Shown here piece by piece: positions 16,546-25,005 of a stretch of 64,000 nucleotides of DNA. Every line of letters begins with the position of its first letter. Position 1 is the stretch's first letter. The stretch is taken from positions 956,060 to 1,020,059 of the forward strand of contig NZ_JAUHJQ010000001.1 of assembly GCF_030412965.1 (NCBI RefSeq). Direction: 5' to 3'. Both the position numbers and the translations under genes were made by a program. The notes below the pieces were generated by a model. The model was not told the origin of the DNA. It saw only the letters and a list, made by a program, of their open reading frames with translations, and made no database searches. Source of the stretch: Nocardioides oceani. Lineage in GTDB: Bacteria > Actinomycetota > Actinomycetes > Propionibacteriales > Nocardioidaceae.

Positions 16546-16998
16546 TTAGACCGAGGCTGTTTCGCTCCGGCGGCGTTGCCGTTGCGCTTCACGGAATGCT
16601 GCGACAACAAGCTCCACTGGCTCCCCGAGTGCGGACGCGAGTCCTTCGAGCGACTGTGGTCCGGGTAGCCGAGTCCAGCGTCCTTGCTCCCACGCGTAGT
16701 ACGTCGGGACAGCCACGTTCACGGACCCGGCGAGTTCGAGAACGGTGAGCCCTGCCTGCAGCCGTAGCGCCCTGAGATCCGAGACGTCGCCGTCGAGGTG
16801 GATCAGCCGATGCGGCGGGATGTCGAGGGCCCGCGCGAGCTTGACCACGAAGTCTGGGCGGGGAACTGACGTGCCCAGCTCCCACCGGGATACGCGTTCA
16901 CCCCCGGCCGCGCCGACCAGACGCGCCAACTCATGCTGAGTCAGACCCGCCTTCTCGCGAGCAGCCCGCAGTTGTGAGGGGTCAAGACCGGAAACCAT
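16546..16998 (-). CDS. XRE-family regulator with two HTH domains
   Basis: A 150-residue protein from ATG 16998. Two tandem HTH_3-like domains are visible: LRAAREKAGLTQHELARLVG with VSRWELGTSVPRPDFV (residues about 8-52), then LRALRLQAGLTVLELAGSVN with YYAWEQGRW (about 75-115). The C-terminus is basic (REAQRQRRRSETASV). Such double-HTH proteins act as control genes in integrative elements. It is divergent from the two small HTH genes at 17201-17703, so its target is probably the promoter between them. Confidence 0.8.
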   Translation of the reverse strand: MVSGLDPSQLRAAREKAGLTQHELARLVGAAGGERVSRWELGTSVPRPDFVVKLARALDIPPHRLIHLDGDVSDLRALRLQAGLTVLELAGSVNVAVPTYYAWEQGRWTRLPGPQSLEGLASALGEPVELVVAAFREAQRQRRRSETASV

Positions 16999-17200
16999 CA
17001 GCGACGAACCCTACCGCCCAACTGCTGTGGGCTTGCGCCTTCTGATCTGACTGCGTCCTGAGGACTGCTGCCCTCCGGGCTACCGACCCGGGACCGACCT
17101 CCTCGCGCCGCTCTGTTCTCGTGCAAGTTGGCCGGACTTGATCGCCGCAGGGGGCTGCCCGGACTTAGGAGACCGTCCGGACACTGAGAGGAGCAGTCTC

Positions 17201-17449
17201 TTGCAGCCCATCGACATTCCCGCCGACTGGAACGGCAGCGCGCTGCTGACCATCGAGGAGTTCTGTTCTCTTGCTCGCACGCCGCAGGGGACGGTGCGCT
17301 CCTGGCAGGCACGAGGCATCGGCCCGCGGTTCTGGAGGTTCAACGGCACCGGCCGGCTCTATACGACGGTCGACGAGGTGCGGCGTTGGGTCGCCCCACG
17401 ATCCGCCGCGATTGATCTTCGAGACGGTGAACTAGGGGGCCGACGGTGA
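17201..17449 (+). CDS. Small excisionase/HTH-type DNA-binding protein
   Basis: An 82-residue protein from TTG 17201, chosen because AGGAG lies 8 nt upstream; longer frames lack a ribosome site. Core: LLTIEEFCSLARTPQGTVRS with ARGIGPRFWRFNGTGRLYTT, a winged HTH of the MerR/Xis type with a beta-hairpin wing. It is clearly homologous to the protein at 41526-41765 in the tRNA-Ala element, which has FEEFCELIRTPQRTVRDWRR and GIGPRWTRFQGVGRLYIT. It overlaps the next HTH gene by 4 bp (GTGA). Likely an excisionase or element regulator. Confidence 0.65.
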   Translation: MQPIDIPADWNGSALLTIEEFCSLARTPQGTVRSWQARGIGPRFWRFNGTGRLYTTVDEVRRWVAPRSAAIDLRDGELGGRR

Positions 17450-17703
17450 GCGAGGCATCGAGTTGGCGTCCCTTGCTCACCGTTGAGGAGGCGGCTACCT
17501 ACCTCAACGTTCCGACGAGGTGGGTGGCAGATGCTGTTCGGGAGCGGAGGGTGCGCTGCACGCGGATCGGCAAGCACATCCGATTCCGTCCGGAACACCT
17601 CGATGAGTTGATCGACGCAGGCGAGCAGCCAGTCTCCGCATCACCTCACACGCTGAGCGTTGTCCGGCCGCCGAACTCTAACCGTCGCCGCTCAAAGCTG
17701 TGA
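17446..17703 (+). CDS. Excisionase-family (HTH_17) DNA-binding protein
   Basis: An 85-residue protein from GTG 17446, overlapping the previous stop by 4 bp. LLTVEEAATYLNVPTRWVAD and HIRFRPEHLDELI are the HTH_17/Xis signature (recognition helix followed by a strand carrying RF/KF). It is convergent with the integrase gene at 17788-19152, an ordinary arrangement for a Xis/Int module, and would bias the integrase toward excision from tRNA-Leu. Confidence 0.75.
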   Translation: MSEASSWRPLLTVEEAATYLNVPTRWVADAVRERRVRCTRIGKHIRFRPEHLDELIDAGEQPVSASPHTLSVVRPPNSNRRRSKL

Positions 17704-17787
17704 GCAGGGCGCGAGTGTCCTTCCGGCAAAGACGGCAGCACGCCCGCGGCGCGGTGAAGGCCTCGACTGTGAAGGCATCAACCGCCC

Positions 17788-19152
17788 TCATGTCGCGGCC
17801 TCTTTCTCCACCGAACGCGACACGCCCTGATCCCGAGCCGGCTTGGTGCGCTTCTCGGACTTCTTTCCCTTGCCCTTCTTTCCCATCGACGATCCAGGGC
17901 CGGGGCGGATCGTCCCTCCGGTCAATGCAGTGTCGATGATGCCGGAGATGAGTTCGTCACCAGCTGGGAGCAGGTGGCCATAGGTGTCGATCGTCGTCGT
18001 GATCGACTCATGCCCTAACCGGGCCTGGATGTGAGGCAAGGGCGCGCCGCCAGCCACCAACCACGCGACGTGGGTATGCCGCAGGTCATGGAATCGGAAT
18101 CGAGCAATGCCTTCGGCCTCGAGCGCCGTCATCAGCTTTCGCCACACGTGCGTGCTGAAGTCCCCGTTGTGCAGCGGGTATCCAGCGTTTGAAACGAACA
18201 CGAAGTCATCAGCAGCCTTGCCTTCAATGCGCTTGCGCAAGACGGTGAACAGGGCGGGCGAGATGGTGATCGTCCGGCGCGACTTGGTTGTCTTGGGCAC
18301 GCCCAAGTGGTGGTCGCGCATCGTGTGCTTGGGCTTCAACAGCTTGGCGAGCCACCCTGGAACGTCAGTGGCATCGTCCTCTCCGTTGCGCTTCCACGCC
18401 TTGTTGATTCGGACTGTGCGGCGCTCGAGGTCCACATCGGAAACCCAGAGAGCTCCGAGTTCGCCGAACCGCATGCCGGTGCCCACGGCCACGGTCAGGA
18501 GGTCGGCGTAGGGTCCGGCCAGCTCGACCGCACGCTGCAGTTCTCGTTCCGTAAGGAACCGCAGCTCCGGTCGTGACTGCTTCACCCTGGACATCCGTGG
18601 GGCCGTCCCGACGGCAGGGTTCGCCGACAGCCAGCCGCGCTTGACTGCGTATCCGAAGACTCCGTGGATCAGGCCGTGATAGTTCGCCTTCGTCTTGAGG
18701 GACCGGTCCCAGTCGATCAACCAGTCCTTGAGGTCTGCCTCGCTGATCGCCGTGACCGGCTTGGTGAAGATCAGCGATCCTCGGATCCTGGTTACTTCAA
18801 GCACGCGGAGGTGGCCCAGATAGCGCTTGCGCTGGCCGGGCGAGAGGTCGACGATCTGGCGGACGTATTCCTCGCCGATGTCGACGAAACGCGGCGGCTC
18901 AGTGAGCGGATCTGCCTCGCTGGCTGGTCGGACGAAGCCCTCGCCCTTCACCCAGCCGTCTGGCCATCGCTGGCCGGCAGCGTCCACCATCTTCTTGAAG
19001 CCCTCGGCCCGGGCGAGGTTCTGCGCGTCGGTGCCCGCGCTGAAGACCTCGAGCTGTACCGCGCCGTCCCGCGTGCCTCCCAGGCGCCACTTCACGCGCG
19101 CCGAGATCCCGCCGTCGGTGCGGCGCCGCTTCTCGATGTATGCCACGTCCAA
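17788..19152 (-). CDS. int: Tyrosine recombinase/integrase at tRNA-Leu
   Basis: A 454-residue phage-type integrase from ATG 19152. An N-terminal arm-binding region (residues 1-60) is followed by a SAM-like core-binding domain (about 85-190) and the catalytic domain: VGTGMRFGELGALWVSDVDL (Arg I), PKTTKSRRTITI (Lys hairpin), FHDLRHTHVAWLV (HxxR) and TTIDTYGHL with the Tyr nucleophile. The C-terminus has a Lys-rich tail (GKKGKGKKSEKRTK). The 5' end of the gene is about 100 bp from the 3' end of tRNA-Leu, so the element integrated in that tRNA. Full length and intact motifs suggest it could be active although the element around it is broken. Confidence 0.93.
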   Translation of the reverse strand: MDVAYIEKRRRTDGGISARVKWRLGGTRDGAVQLEVFSAGTDAQNLARAEGFKKMVDAAGQRWPDGWVKGEGFVRPASEADPLTEPPRFVDIGEEYVRQIVDLSPGQRKRYLGHLRVLEVTRIRGSLIFTKPVTAISEADLKDWLIDWDRSLKTKANYHGLIHGVFGYAVKRGWLSANPAVGTAPRMSRVKQSRPELRFLTERELQRAVELAGPYADLLTVAVGTGMRFGELGALWVSDVDLERRTVRINKAWKRNGEDDATDVPGWLAKLLKPKHTMRDHHLGVPKTTKSRRTITISPALFTVLRKRIEGKAADDFVFVSNAGYPLHNGDFSTHVWRKLMTALEAEGIARFRFHDLRHTHVAWLVAGGAPLPHIQARLGHESITTTIDTYGHLLPAGDELISGIIDTALTGGTIRPGPGSSMGKKGKGKKSEKRTKPARDQGVSRSVEKEAAT

Positions 19153-19254
19153 ACCTCTCCGAGTAGAGGCTGGTGCACCCTTCGTGCGCCCTTGGGGGCT
19201 CAGGCTAACTCCGGAAATGAGTAAAGCCCCAGGTCATCCCCGGGGCCACTCACG

Positions 19255-19338
19255 TGCGCGAGGGGGGAGTTGAACCCCCACGCCCTTTCGGGCACACGGA
19301 CCTGAACCGTGCGCGTCTGCCTATTCCGCCACTCGCGC
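19255..19338 (-). tRNA. tRNA-Leu (anticodon CAG)
   Basis: On the minus strand from 19338, GCGCGAG pairs with CTCGCGC at the 3' end, followed by discriminator A; CCA is not encoded. The anticodon stem-loop CACGG-TTCAGGT-CCGTG gives CAG. A long variable arm (GCCCGAAAGGGC) and the TTCAACTC T-loop identify a class II leucine tRNA of 84 nt. Its 3' end faces the integrase gene, marking it as the attachment site of the left island. The conserved cell-wall operon begins about 200 bp on the other side, as in mycobacteria. Confidence 0.93.
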
Positions 19339-19535
19339 GTGAAGCGCCGCAAGGTTAGCCCAGCGCGTGAGGTGGGGCCAAACCGGGAACGGAGGGTGCG
19401 AGCCGCGGGCCGGCGACATGGTTACGATCGGTCGCGACCCGGCGGCCGACAGGGCCTGTCGGCCCTGCCCGGACCAGGAGTCCGAGAAGCACCCGGCGGC
19501 ACCAGGCAGAGCGACGTGGAAGGAGGCGGCGGGAC

Positions 19536-20264
19536 GTGGGCGGACTCTCCCGTCTCGAGCAGCGGCTCGAGCAGATGATCTCCGGCGCCTTCGCCAAGGC
19601 GTTCCGGTCGGCCGTGCAGCCCGTGGAGATCGCGGCGGCGCTCCAGCGGGAGGTCGACAACAACGCGCAGATCCTCTCCCGCGACCGCCGGCTGGTCCCC
19701 AACGACTTCCACGTCGAGCTCTCCGGCCCCGACCTCGAGCGGCTGGCGCCGTACGACACCGCGATGGCCGGCGAGCTGGCCCAGCAGCTGCAGGACCACG
19801 CCGACAACCAGGGCTACGTCTTCCCGGGCCCGGTCGCGATCGAGTTCGAGGAGGCCGAGGACCTCACGACCGGCCGCTTCCGGATCCGCAGCCGCGCCCA
19901 GGCGCGGGTGACGGGCAACGCCACGCACACCCAGGTACGACGCGCGCGGGCCGTGCTCGAGGTCAACGGCACCACCCAGCCGCTGCACCCGCCGGGCGTG
20001 GTCGTGGGGCGCGGCACCGAGGCCGACGTGCGGATCAACGACCCCGGGGTGAGCCGGCGCCACGTCGAGTTCGGCGTGACGACCGAGCGCCGGGGCGGCG
20101 ACGAGACGGTGCGGGTCGAGGTCCGCGACCTCGGCTCCACCAACGGCATGCTCGTGGACGGGCAGAAGATGGCGCGCTCGGTCCTGCACGACGGAGCGGA
20201 GGTGCGCATCGGCAACACGACGATGACGGTGCGCGTGGTCGAGGAGGACGCCTGGGATGTCTGA
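19536..20264 (+). CDS. fhaA: FhaA-type FHA protein (DUF3662 + FHA)
   Basis: A 242-residue protein from GTG 19536 with GGGAC upstream. The N-terminal ~115 residues are the DUF3662 domain (LEQRLEQMISGAFAKAFRSA, DNNAQILSRDRRLVPNDFHV). The C-terminal FHA domain has VVVGRGTEADVRINDPGVSR-RH and LGSTNGMLVDG, the phosphothreonine-binding loops. FhaA binds phosphorylated partners of PknA/PknB in cell-wall synthesis control; the mycobacterial protein is about 530 residues with a long linker that is nearly absent here. It overlaps fhaB by 8 bp as the first gene of the operon. Confidence 0.92.
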   Translation: MGGLSRLEQRLEQMISGAFAKAFRSAVQPVEIAAALQREVDNNAQILSRDRRLVPNDFHVELSGPDLERLAPYDTAMAGELAQQLQDHADNQGYVFPGPVAIEFEEAEDLTTGRFRIRSRAQARVTGNATHTQVRRARAVLEVNGTTQPLHPPGVVVGRGTEADVRINDPGVSRRHVEFGVTTERRGGDETVRVEVRDLGSTNGMLVDGQKMARSVLHDGAEVRIGNTTMTVRVVEEDAWDV

Positions 20265-20760
20265 GCTCACCCTCTTCCTCATCCGGGTGGCCTACCTGGC
20301 CATCCTCTGGATCTTCGTGCTCTCGGCGATCTCGGTGATCCGCTCCGACATGTTCGGCGCGCGGGTGCCCGAGTCCGCCCGGGGCGCCGAGCCGCAGCCG
20401 CGCCGCACGGGCCGGGCGGGCCGCGCGGGCCGAGCGGGCAAGGACAAGCCGCCGGCCAAGCGCCGCGGCTCCCCCACCCACGTCATCGTCACCGAGGGCA
20501 GCAACGTCGGCGAGCGGGCCGAGCTCGACGGCGCCCCGGTCCTCATCGGCCGCGGCAGCGACGCCGCGATCCGCCTCGACGACGACTACGTCTCGACCCG
20601 GCACGCGCGCATCGCCGCCTCGGGCGACCAGTGGTTCGTCGAGGACCTCGGCTCGACCAACGGCACCTACATCGGCAGCGTCCGGATCACCCAGCCGACC
20701 ACGGTCACGCTCGGCACGCAGGTGCGGATCGGCAAGACCATCCTGGAGCTCCGGAAGTGA
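20257..20760 (+). CDS. fhaB: FhaB/FipA-type membrane FHA protein
   Basis: A 167-residue protein. It begins with a membrane helix (LTLFLIRVAYLAILWIFVLS, residues about 4-28), then an Arg/Ala-rich linker and a C-terminal FHA domain: PVLIGRGSDAAIRLDDDYVS-TRHARI and LGSTNGTYIGSVRI. In mycobacteria FhaB (FipA) links the Ser/Thr kinases to the divisome (FtsZ/FtsQ). It overlaps fhaA by 8 bp and pstP by 4 bp, so it is translationally coupled on both sides. Confidence 0.93.
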   Translation: MSELTLFLIRVAYLAILWIFVLSAISVIRSDMFGARVPESARGAEPQPRRTGRAGRAGRAGKDKPPAKRRGSPTHVIVTEGSNVGERAELDGAPVLIGRGSDAAIRLDDDYVSTRHARIAASGDQWFVEDLGSTNGTYIGSVRITQPTTVTLGTQVRIGKTILELRK

Positions 20761-22121
20761 GCCTGCGCCTCCACTGGTCGGCGATCTCCGACGTCGGCCG
20801 GGTCCGCAAGGACAACCAGGACTCCGGGTACGCCGGCCCCTGGCTGCTCACGGTGTGCGACGGCGTCGGGGGCGCGGCGCGCGGCGACATCGCCTCGAGC
20901 ACGGCCGTGGCGCAGCTGCGCCGCCTCGACGAGCAGCCCACCGGCGAGCCCGAGGACCTGCTGGGCCTGGTCTCCGGCGCCCTCCACCGCGCGCACGACC
21001 GGATCAACGACCTCGTCGACGAGGACCCGGGCCTCAACGGCACCAGCACCACCGCGACCGTCGCGCTCTTCGACGGGCACCGCATCGGGCTGGGCCACGT
21101 CGGCGACAGCCGGGCCTACCTGTGGCGCGACGGTGAGCTCTCCCAGCTCACCAAGGACCACACCTTCGTCCAGAGCCTCATCGACGAGGGGCGGATCAGC
21201 GAGGCGGAGTCCCGCGTCCACCCGCACCGCAACCTGATCCTCAAGGCGCTGGGCGGCCCGGGCGACGTCGACCCCGACCTGTTCCTCATCGAGCTGGTCG
21301 CCGGCGACCGGCTGCTGCTGTGCAGCGACGGCGCGAGCGGCGTGCTCGACGACGCCCGGCTCGGCGCCGTCCTCGGCGACGGCACCCCCGACTTCGCGGC
21401 GGTCGAGCTGGTGCGCGCCAGCCTGGACGCCGGCAGCTCCGACAACGTCACCTGCATCGTCGCCGACGTCCTCAGCGAGGAGCAGGCGGCCGGCGACCCG
21501 GCGTACGCCGAGCTCGAGCCGATGCTGGTGGGCGCCGCCGCCGAGCTGCGCCGCAAGCCGACGCGCGGCACCAAGCCAGGCGGCCTGTTCCGCGCCGGCC
21601 GCGCCGGTGACACCGGCGAGCTCGACCCGGTCCCGGCCGACGTCCCCGACGACGTGCCGTTCGCGATCCCCTCCGACCCGATCGACCCCGAGGCCGCCCG
21701 CTACGCGCCCCGGCCCCCGCGCCGCCTGGCCTGGCTGCGGCCCCTCTTCGCGCTGCTCCTGCTCGGCGGGGTGCTGTGGATGGCCGCCGCCGCAGCGTGG
21801 GCGTGGAGCCAGGACCAGTACTTCGTCGGCGAGGAGGACGGCGCGGTCGTCATCTTCCGCGGCCTCAACACCGACGTGCCCGGCGTCTCCCTGAGCGAGC
21901 CCTACGAGACCACCGACGTCACCCTGGAGCGGCTCTCGGACTTCGACGCCGGCAAGGTCCGCGAGGGGATCGAGGTCGACGACCTCGACGACGCCCGCCG
22001 CGCGGTCGACAACCTCGCCGCCAAGCAGACCCCCGACTCCTCCGGGTCGGCGACGTCCGGGCCCCCGGCGCCCTCGTCCGGCACGGCCGCCGGGTCGGCA
22101 CCCGGACCGGAGTCGCGCTGA
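20757..22121 (+). CDS. pstP: PP2C-family Ser/Thr phosphatase PstP
   Basis: A 454-residue protein from GTG 20757, overlapping the fhaB stop by 4 bp; the frame is open further upstream but the domain starts here. The PPM catalytic domain (residues 1-235) has RKDNQDSGYAGP, TVCDGVGGAARGDIASS, GLGHVGDSRAYLWRDG and LLLCSDGASGVLDD, which supply the metal-binding Asp residues. A cytoplasmic linker, one membrane helix (LRPLFALLLLGGVLWMAAAA, near residue 330) and a C-terminal extracytoplasmic domain ending in a Pro/Ser-rich tail follow. It dephosphorylates PknA, PknB and their substrates, PBPs included. Confidence 0.95.
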   Translation: MSLRLHWSAISDVGRVRKDNQDSGYAGPWLLTVCDGVGGAARGDIASSTAVAQLRRLDEQPTGEPEDLLGLVSGALHRAHDRINDLVDEDPGLNGTSTTATVALFDGHRIGLGHVGDSRAYLWRDGELSQLTKDHTFVQSLIDEGRISEAESRVHPHRNLILKALGGPGDVDPDLFLIELVAGDRLLLCSDGASGVLDDARLGAVLGDGTPDFAAVELVRASLDAGSSDNVTCIVADVLSEEQAAGDPAYAELEPMLVGAAAELRRKPTRGTKPGGLFRAGRAGDTGELDPVPADVPDDVPFAIPSDPIDPEAARYAPRPPRRLAWLRPLFALLLLGGVLWMAAAAAWAWSQDQYFVGEEDGAVVIFRGLNTDVPGVSLSEPYETTDVTLERLSDFDAGKVREGIEVDDLDDARRAVDNLAAKQTPDSSGSATSGPPAPSSGTAAGSAPGPESR

Positions 22122-23536
22122 TGGCCGCCGGTCAGCAGGGCGCGATCATGGGCTTCGTGCACCGCCGCCGGCGGGGCGCCGAGCTGTTCCTGCTCGTGCT
22201 CGCCCTCGCGGTCGGCATCGGGGCGTACGCCGCCGTGGGCCTCGGCGTCGAGGGCGAGGTCCCCGTCGACCTGCTCGGGTACGGCGGCTGGCTGGCCGGC
22301 CTCGTGGTCGCTGCGCACGTGGTGATCCGCTTCGTGGCGCCGTACGCCGACCCGGTGCTGCTGCCGGTCGTCGCGGCGCTCAACGGGCTCGGCCTGGCGG
22401 TGATCCACCGGCTCGACCTGGCCGACGGCTCGGCGCTGGCGCGCCAGCAGCTGACCTGGATGACGCTCGGCGTGCTGCTCTTCGTCGGCACCCTCGTCGT
22501 GCTGCGCGACCACCGCGTGCTGACCCGCTTCACCTACACCAGCGGGCTGGCGGCCATCGCGCTGCTCCTCCTGCCGATGGTCCCGGGCCTGGGCAAGACC
22601 GTGAACGGCGCGAAGATCTGGATCGGCGTCGGACCGTTCAGCTTCCAGCCCGGCGAGGTCGCCAAGGTGCTGCTCGTCGTCGCCTTCGCCGGCTACCTCG
22701 TGCTGCACCGCGACGCGCTGGCCCTGGCCGGCCGCCGGGTGCTGTTCGTCGACCTCCCGCGCGGCCGCGACCTCGGCCCGATCCTCGCCATGTGGCTGAT
22801 CAGCCTCGGGATCCTCGTGCTCCAGCGCGACTTGGGCTCGAGCCTGCTGTTCTTCGGCCTGTTCCTGGTCATGCTCTACGTCGCGACCGAGCGGCCCGGC
22901 TGGCTGGTCGTCGGCGGCGCGATGTTCTTCGGCGGCGCCGGCCTCCTCTACTACGTCTCGGTGACGACCGGGCAGCTCTCCCACATCCAGAACCGCGTCA
23001 ACATCTGGCTCGACCCGATGGCCTACTTCGACCAGTCCCCCGGCAGCGGCCAGCTCGTCGAGTCGCTGTTCGGCATGGCGTGGGGCGGCCTGCTGGGCCG
23101 CGGCTTCGGCGAGGGCAACCCCGAGCGGATCCCCTACGCCGAGTCCGACTTCATCATCGGCGCCATCGGCGAGGAGCTCGGCCTGACCGGCGTCATCGCG
23201 GTGCTCCTGCTCTACGGCCTCATCGTCGAGCGCGCGCTGCGTGCGGCGCTGATCTCCCGCGACGGGTTCGGTAAGCTGATGGCCACCGGCCTCGCGGCCG
23301 TCTTCGCGCTGCAGGTCTTCGTGGTCGTCGGCGGCGTCACCCGGCTGATCCCGCTCACCGGCCTGACCACGCCGTTCCTGTCCTACGGCGGCTCCTCGCT
23401 GGTGGCGAACTGGGTGATCGTGGCGCTGGTGCTGCGCGTCTCCGACCTCGCCCGCCGCCCGGTGCCCTCGGTCGGCGACGACGCCACCGACGTCGCCGCG
23501 GACGCCGAGACCACCCAGGTGGTACGCCTGTCATGA
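22121..23536 (+). CDS. rodA: FtsW/RodA/SpoVE-family peptidoglycan glycosyltransferase
   Basis: A 471-residue SEDS protein from ATG 22121, overlapping the pstP stop by one base. It has 10-12 membrane helices. SEDS motifs present: GAKIWIGVGPFSFQPGEVAK (the invariant region before the catalytic loop), WLDPMAYFDQSPGSGQLVES, AESDFIIGAIGEELGLTG (active-site loop) and TGLTTPFLSYGGSSLVANW near the C-terminus. It polymerises lipid II glycan chains with the partner transpeptidase PbpA encoded next, with a 4-bp overlap. The operon position is that of mycobacterial rodA. Confidence 0.94.
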   Translation: MAAGQQGAIMGFVHRRRRGAELFLLVLALAVGIGAYAAVGLGVEGEVPVDLLGYGGWLAGLVVAAHVVIRFVAPYADPVLLPVVAALNGLGLAVIHRLDLADGSALARQQLTWMTLGVLLFVGTLVVLRDHRVLTRFTYTSGLAAIALLLLPMVPGLGKTVNGAKIWIGVGPFSFQPGEVAKVLLVVAFAGYLVLHRDALALAGRRVLFVDLPRGRDLGPILAMWLISLGILVLQRDLGSSLLFFGLFLVMLYVATERPGWLVVGGAMFFGGAGLLYYVSVTTGQLSHIQNRVNIWLDPMAYFDQSPGSGQLVESLFGMAWGGLLGRGFGEGNPERIPYAESDFIIGAIGEELGLTGVIAVLLLYGLIVERALRAALISRDGFGKLMATGLAAVFALQVFVVVGGVTRLIPLTGLTTPFLSYGGSSLVANWVIVALVLRVSDLARRPVPSVGDDATDVAADAETTQVVRLS

Positions 23537-25005
23537 CGATGAACAAGCCGATCCGGACGATCTCGATCTTCTGCCTGCTGCTCTTCCTGGCGCTGATGGT
23601 CAACGCGACCTACCTGCAGTACCAGGCGGCCGGCGACCTCAACGACGACCCGCGCAACCGGCGCGTGATCGACGCGGCGTACTCCCGCGAGCGCGGCGCG
23701 ATCCTCGTCGGGCGGGACTCGGTCGCGGTCAGCGAGCCGGTCGACGACCAGTTCGAGTTCCTCCGCACCTACCCTCAGCCGTTCAAGTACGCCCCGTTGA
23801 CCGGCTTCTTCGCCTACTCCTACGGCGCCAGCGGCATCGAGCGCACCCAGAACGACGTGCTCTCCGGCGAGGACTCCCGGCTCTTCGTCACCAAGCTGGT
23901 CGACCTGGTCAGCAACGACGAGTCCGAGGGCGGCAACGTCCAGCTGACGATCGACCCGGCCGCGCAGGACGCGGCGTACGCCGGGCTGAGCGCGCTCGGC
24001 CGCGGGACCCAGGGGTCGGTGGTCGCGCTGCAGCCGAGCAGCGGCAAGGTGCTCGCGATGGTCTCGCTGCCGACGTACGACCCCAACAACCTGGCCTCCC
24101 ACGACTTCAGCGAGGTCTCGGACACCTGGGACCGGCTCAGCGACGACCCGGCGCAGCCGCTGCTCAACCGCGCGATCCAGACCACGCTCCCGCCGGGCTC
24201 GACCTTCAAGGTGGTCACGGCCGCCGCGGCGATCGACGCGGGTCTCTACACCGCGGACGACCTGGTCCCCGGCGGGGCGACCTACCAGCTCCCGCTCACC
24301 AGCGACGACACCGGCCTGATCGACAACGAGGGCCGGCCCTGCGGCACAGACCGGATCCCCTTCACCCAGGCCATGGAGCAGTCCTGCAACACGACCTTCG
24401 CCGCGCTCGCGGGCGAGGTCGGCGCGGAGCGGATGCTCGAGACCGCGGAGGCGTTCGGCTTCAACAGCGACTACCTCGAGGACCTCCGCCCGCAGGCGGA
24501 GTCGGTCTACCCCGGCAAGCTCGACGCCGCCCAGCTCGGCCAGACCGGCATCGGCCAGTACGAGGTGCGCGCGACCCCGCTGCAGATGGCGATGGTCGTG
24601 GCCGGCATCGCCAACGGAGGGGTGGTCATGCGTCCCTACCTCGTCGACGAGGTCCAGTCGGCCGACTACGAGGTGCTCGACAAGACCGAGCCCACCGAGC
24701 TCTCCCAGGCGGTCCAGCCGCAGACCGCCGACGAGGTGACCGAGCTGATGGTGGCCACGGTCGAGAACGGCACGGCCTCCCCCGCGGCCATCCAGGGCGT
24801 CGAGGTCGCCGGCAAGACCGGCACCGCGCAGAGCGGGGACCCCGACCGGCCGCCGTACGCCTGGTTCGTCTCCTTCGCCCCCGACGAGGACATCGCGGTC
24901 GCCGTGGTCATCGAGAACGCCGAGATCTCCCGCTCCGAGATCGCCGGTGGCGCCCTCGGCGGCCCGATCGCGAAGGCCGTGATGGAGGCGGTGATCCGGC
25001 AGTGA
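23533..25005 (+). CDS. pbpA: Penicillin-binding protein A (class B transpeptidase)
   Basis: A 490-residue protein from ATG 23533 (ATGA overlap with rodA). A short cytoplasmic tail and membrane anchor (IRTISIFCLLLFLALMVNAT) are followed by a small dimerisation domain and the transpeptidase domain: PGSTFKVVTAAAAI carries the nucleophile Ser of SxxK, EQSCNTTFAAL the SxN motif, and VEVAGKTGTAQSG the KTG motif. It crosslinks peptidoglycan with the SEDS partner encoded upstream; in mycobacteria PknB phosphorylates it. It overlaps pknA by 4 bp. Confidence 0.94.
   Translation: MTMNKPIRTISIFCLLLFLALMVNATYLQYQAAGDLNDDPRNRRVIDAAYSRERGAILVGRDSVAVSEPVDDQFEFLRTYPQPFKYAPLTGFFAYSYGASGIERTQNDVLSGEDSRLFVTKLVDLVSNDESEGGNVQLTIDPAAQDAAYAGLSALGRGTQGSVVALQPSSGKVLAMVSLPTYDPNNLASHDFSEVSDTWDRLSDDPAQPLLNRAIQTTLPPGSTFKVVTAAAAIDAGLYTADDLVPGGATYQLPLTSDDTGLIDNEGRPCGTDRIPFTQAMEQSCNTTFAALAGEVGAERMLETAEAFGFNSDYLEDLRPQAESVYPGKLDAAQLGQTGIGQYEVRATPLQMAMVVAGIANGGVVMRPYLVDEVQSADYEVLDKTEPTELSQAVQPQTADEVTELMVATVENGTASPAAIQGVEVAGKTGTAQSGDPDRPPYAWFVSFAPDEDIAVAVVIENAEISRSEIAGGALGGPIAKAVMEAVIRQ

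Noticed and set aside
21776..22120. N-terminal extension of the RodA/FtsW frame by 115 codons
   Set aside because: The extension overlaps the end of pstP, is low complexity, and ATG 22121 directly overlaps the pstP stop as do the other gene pairs of this operon.
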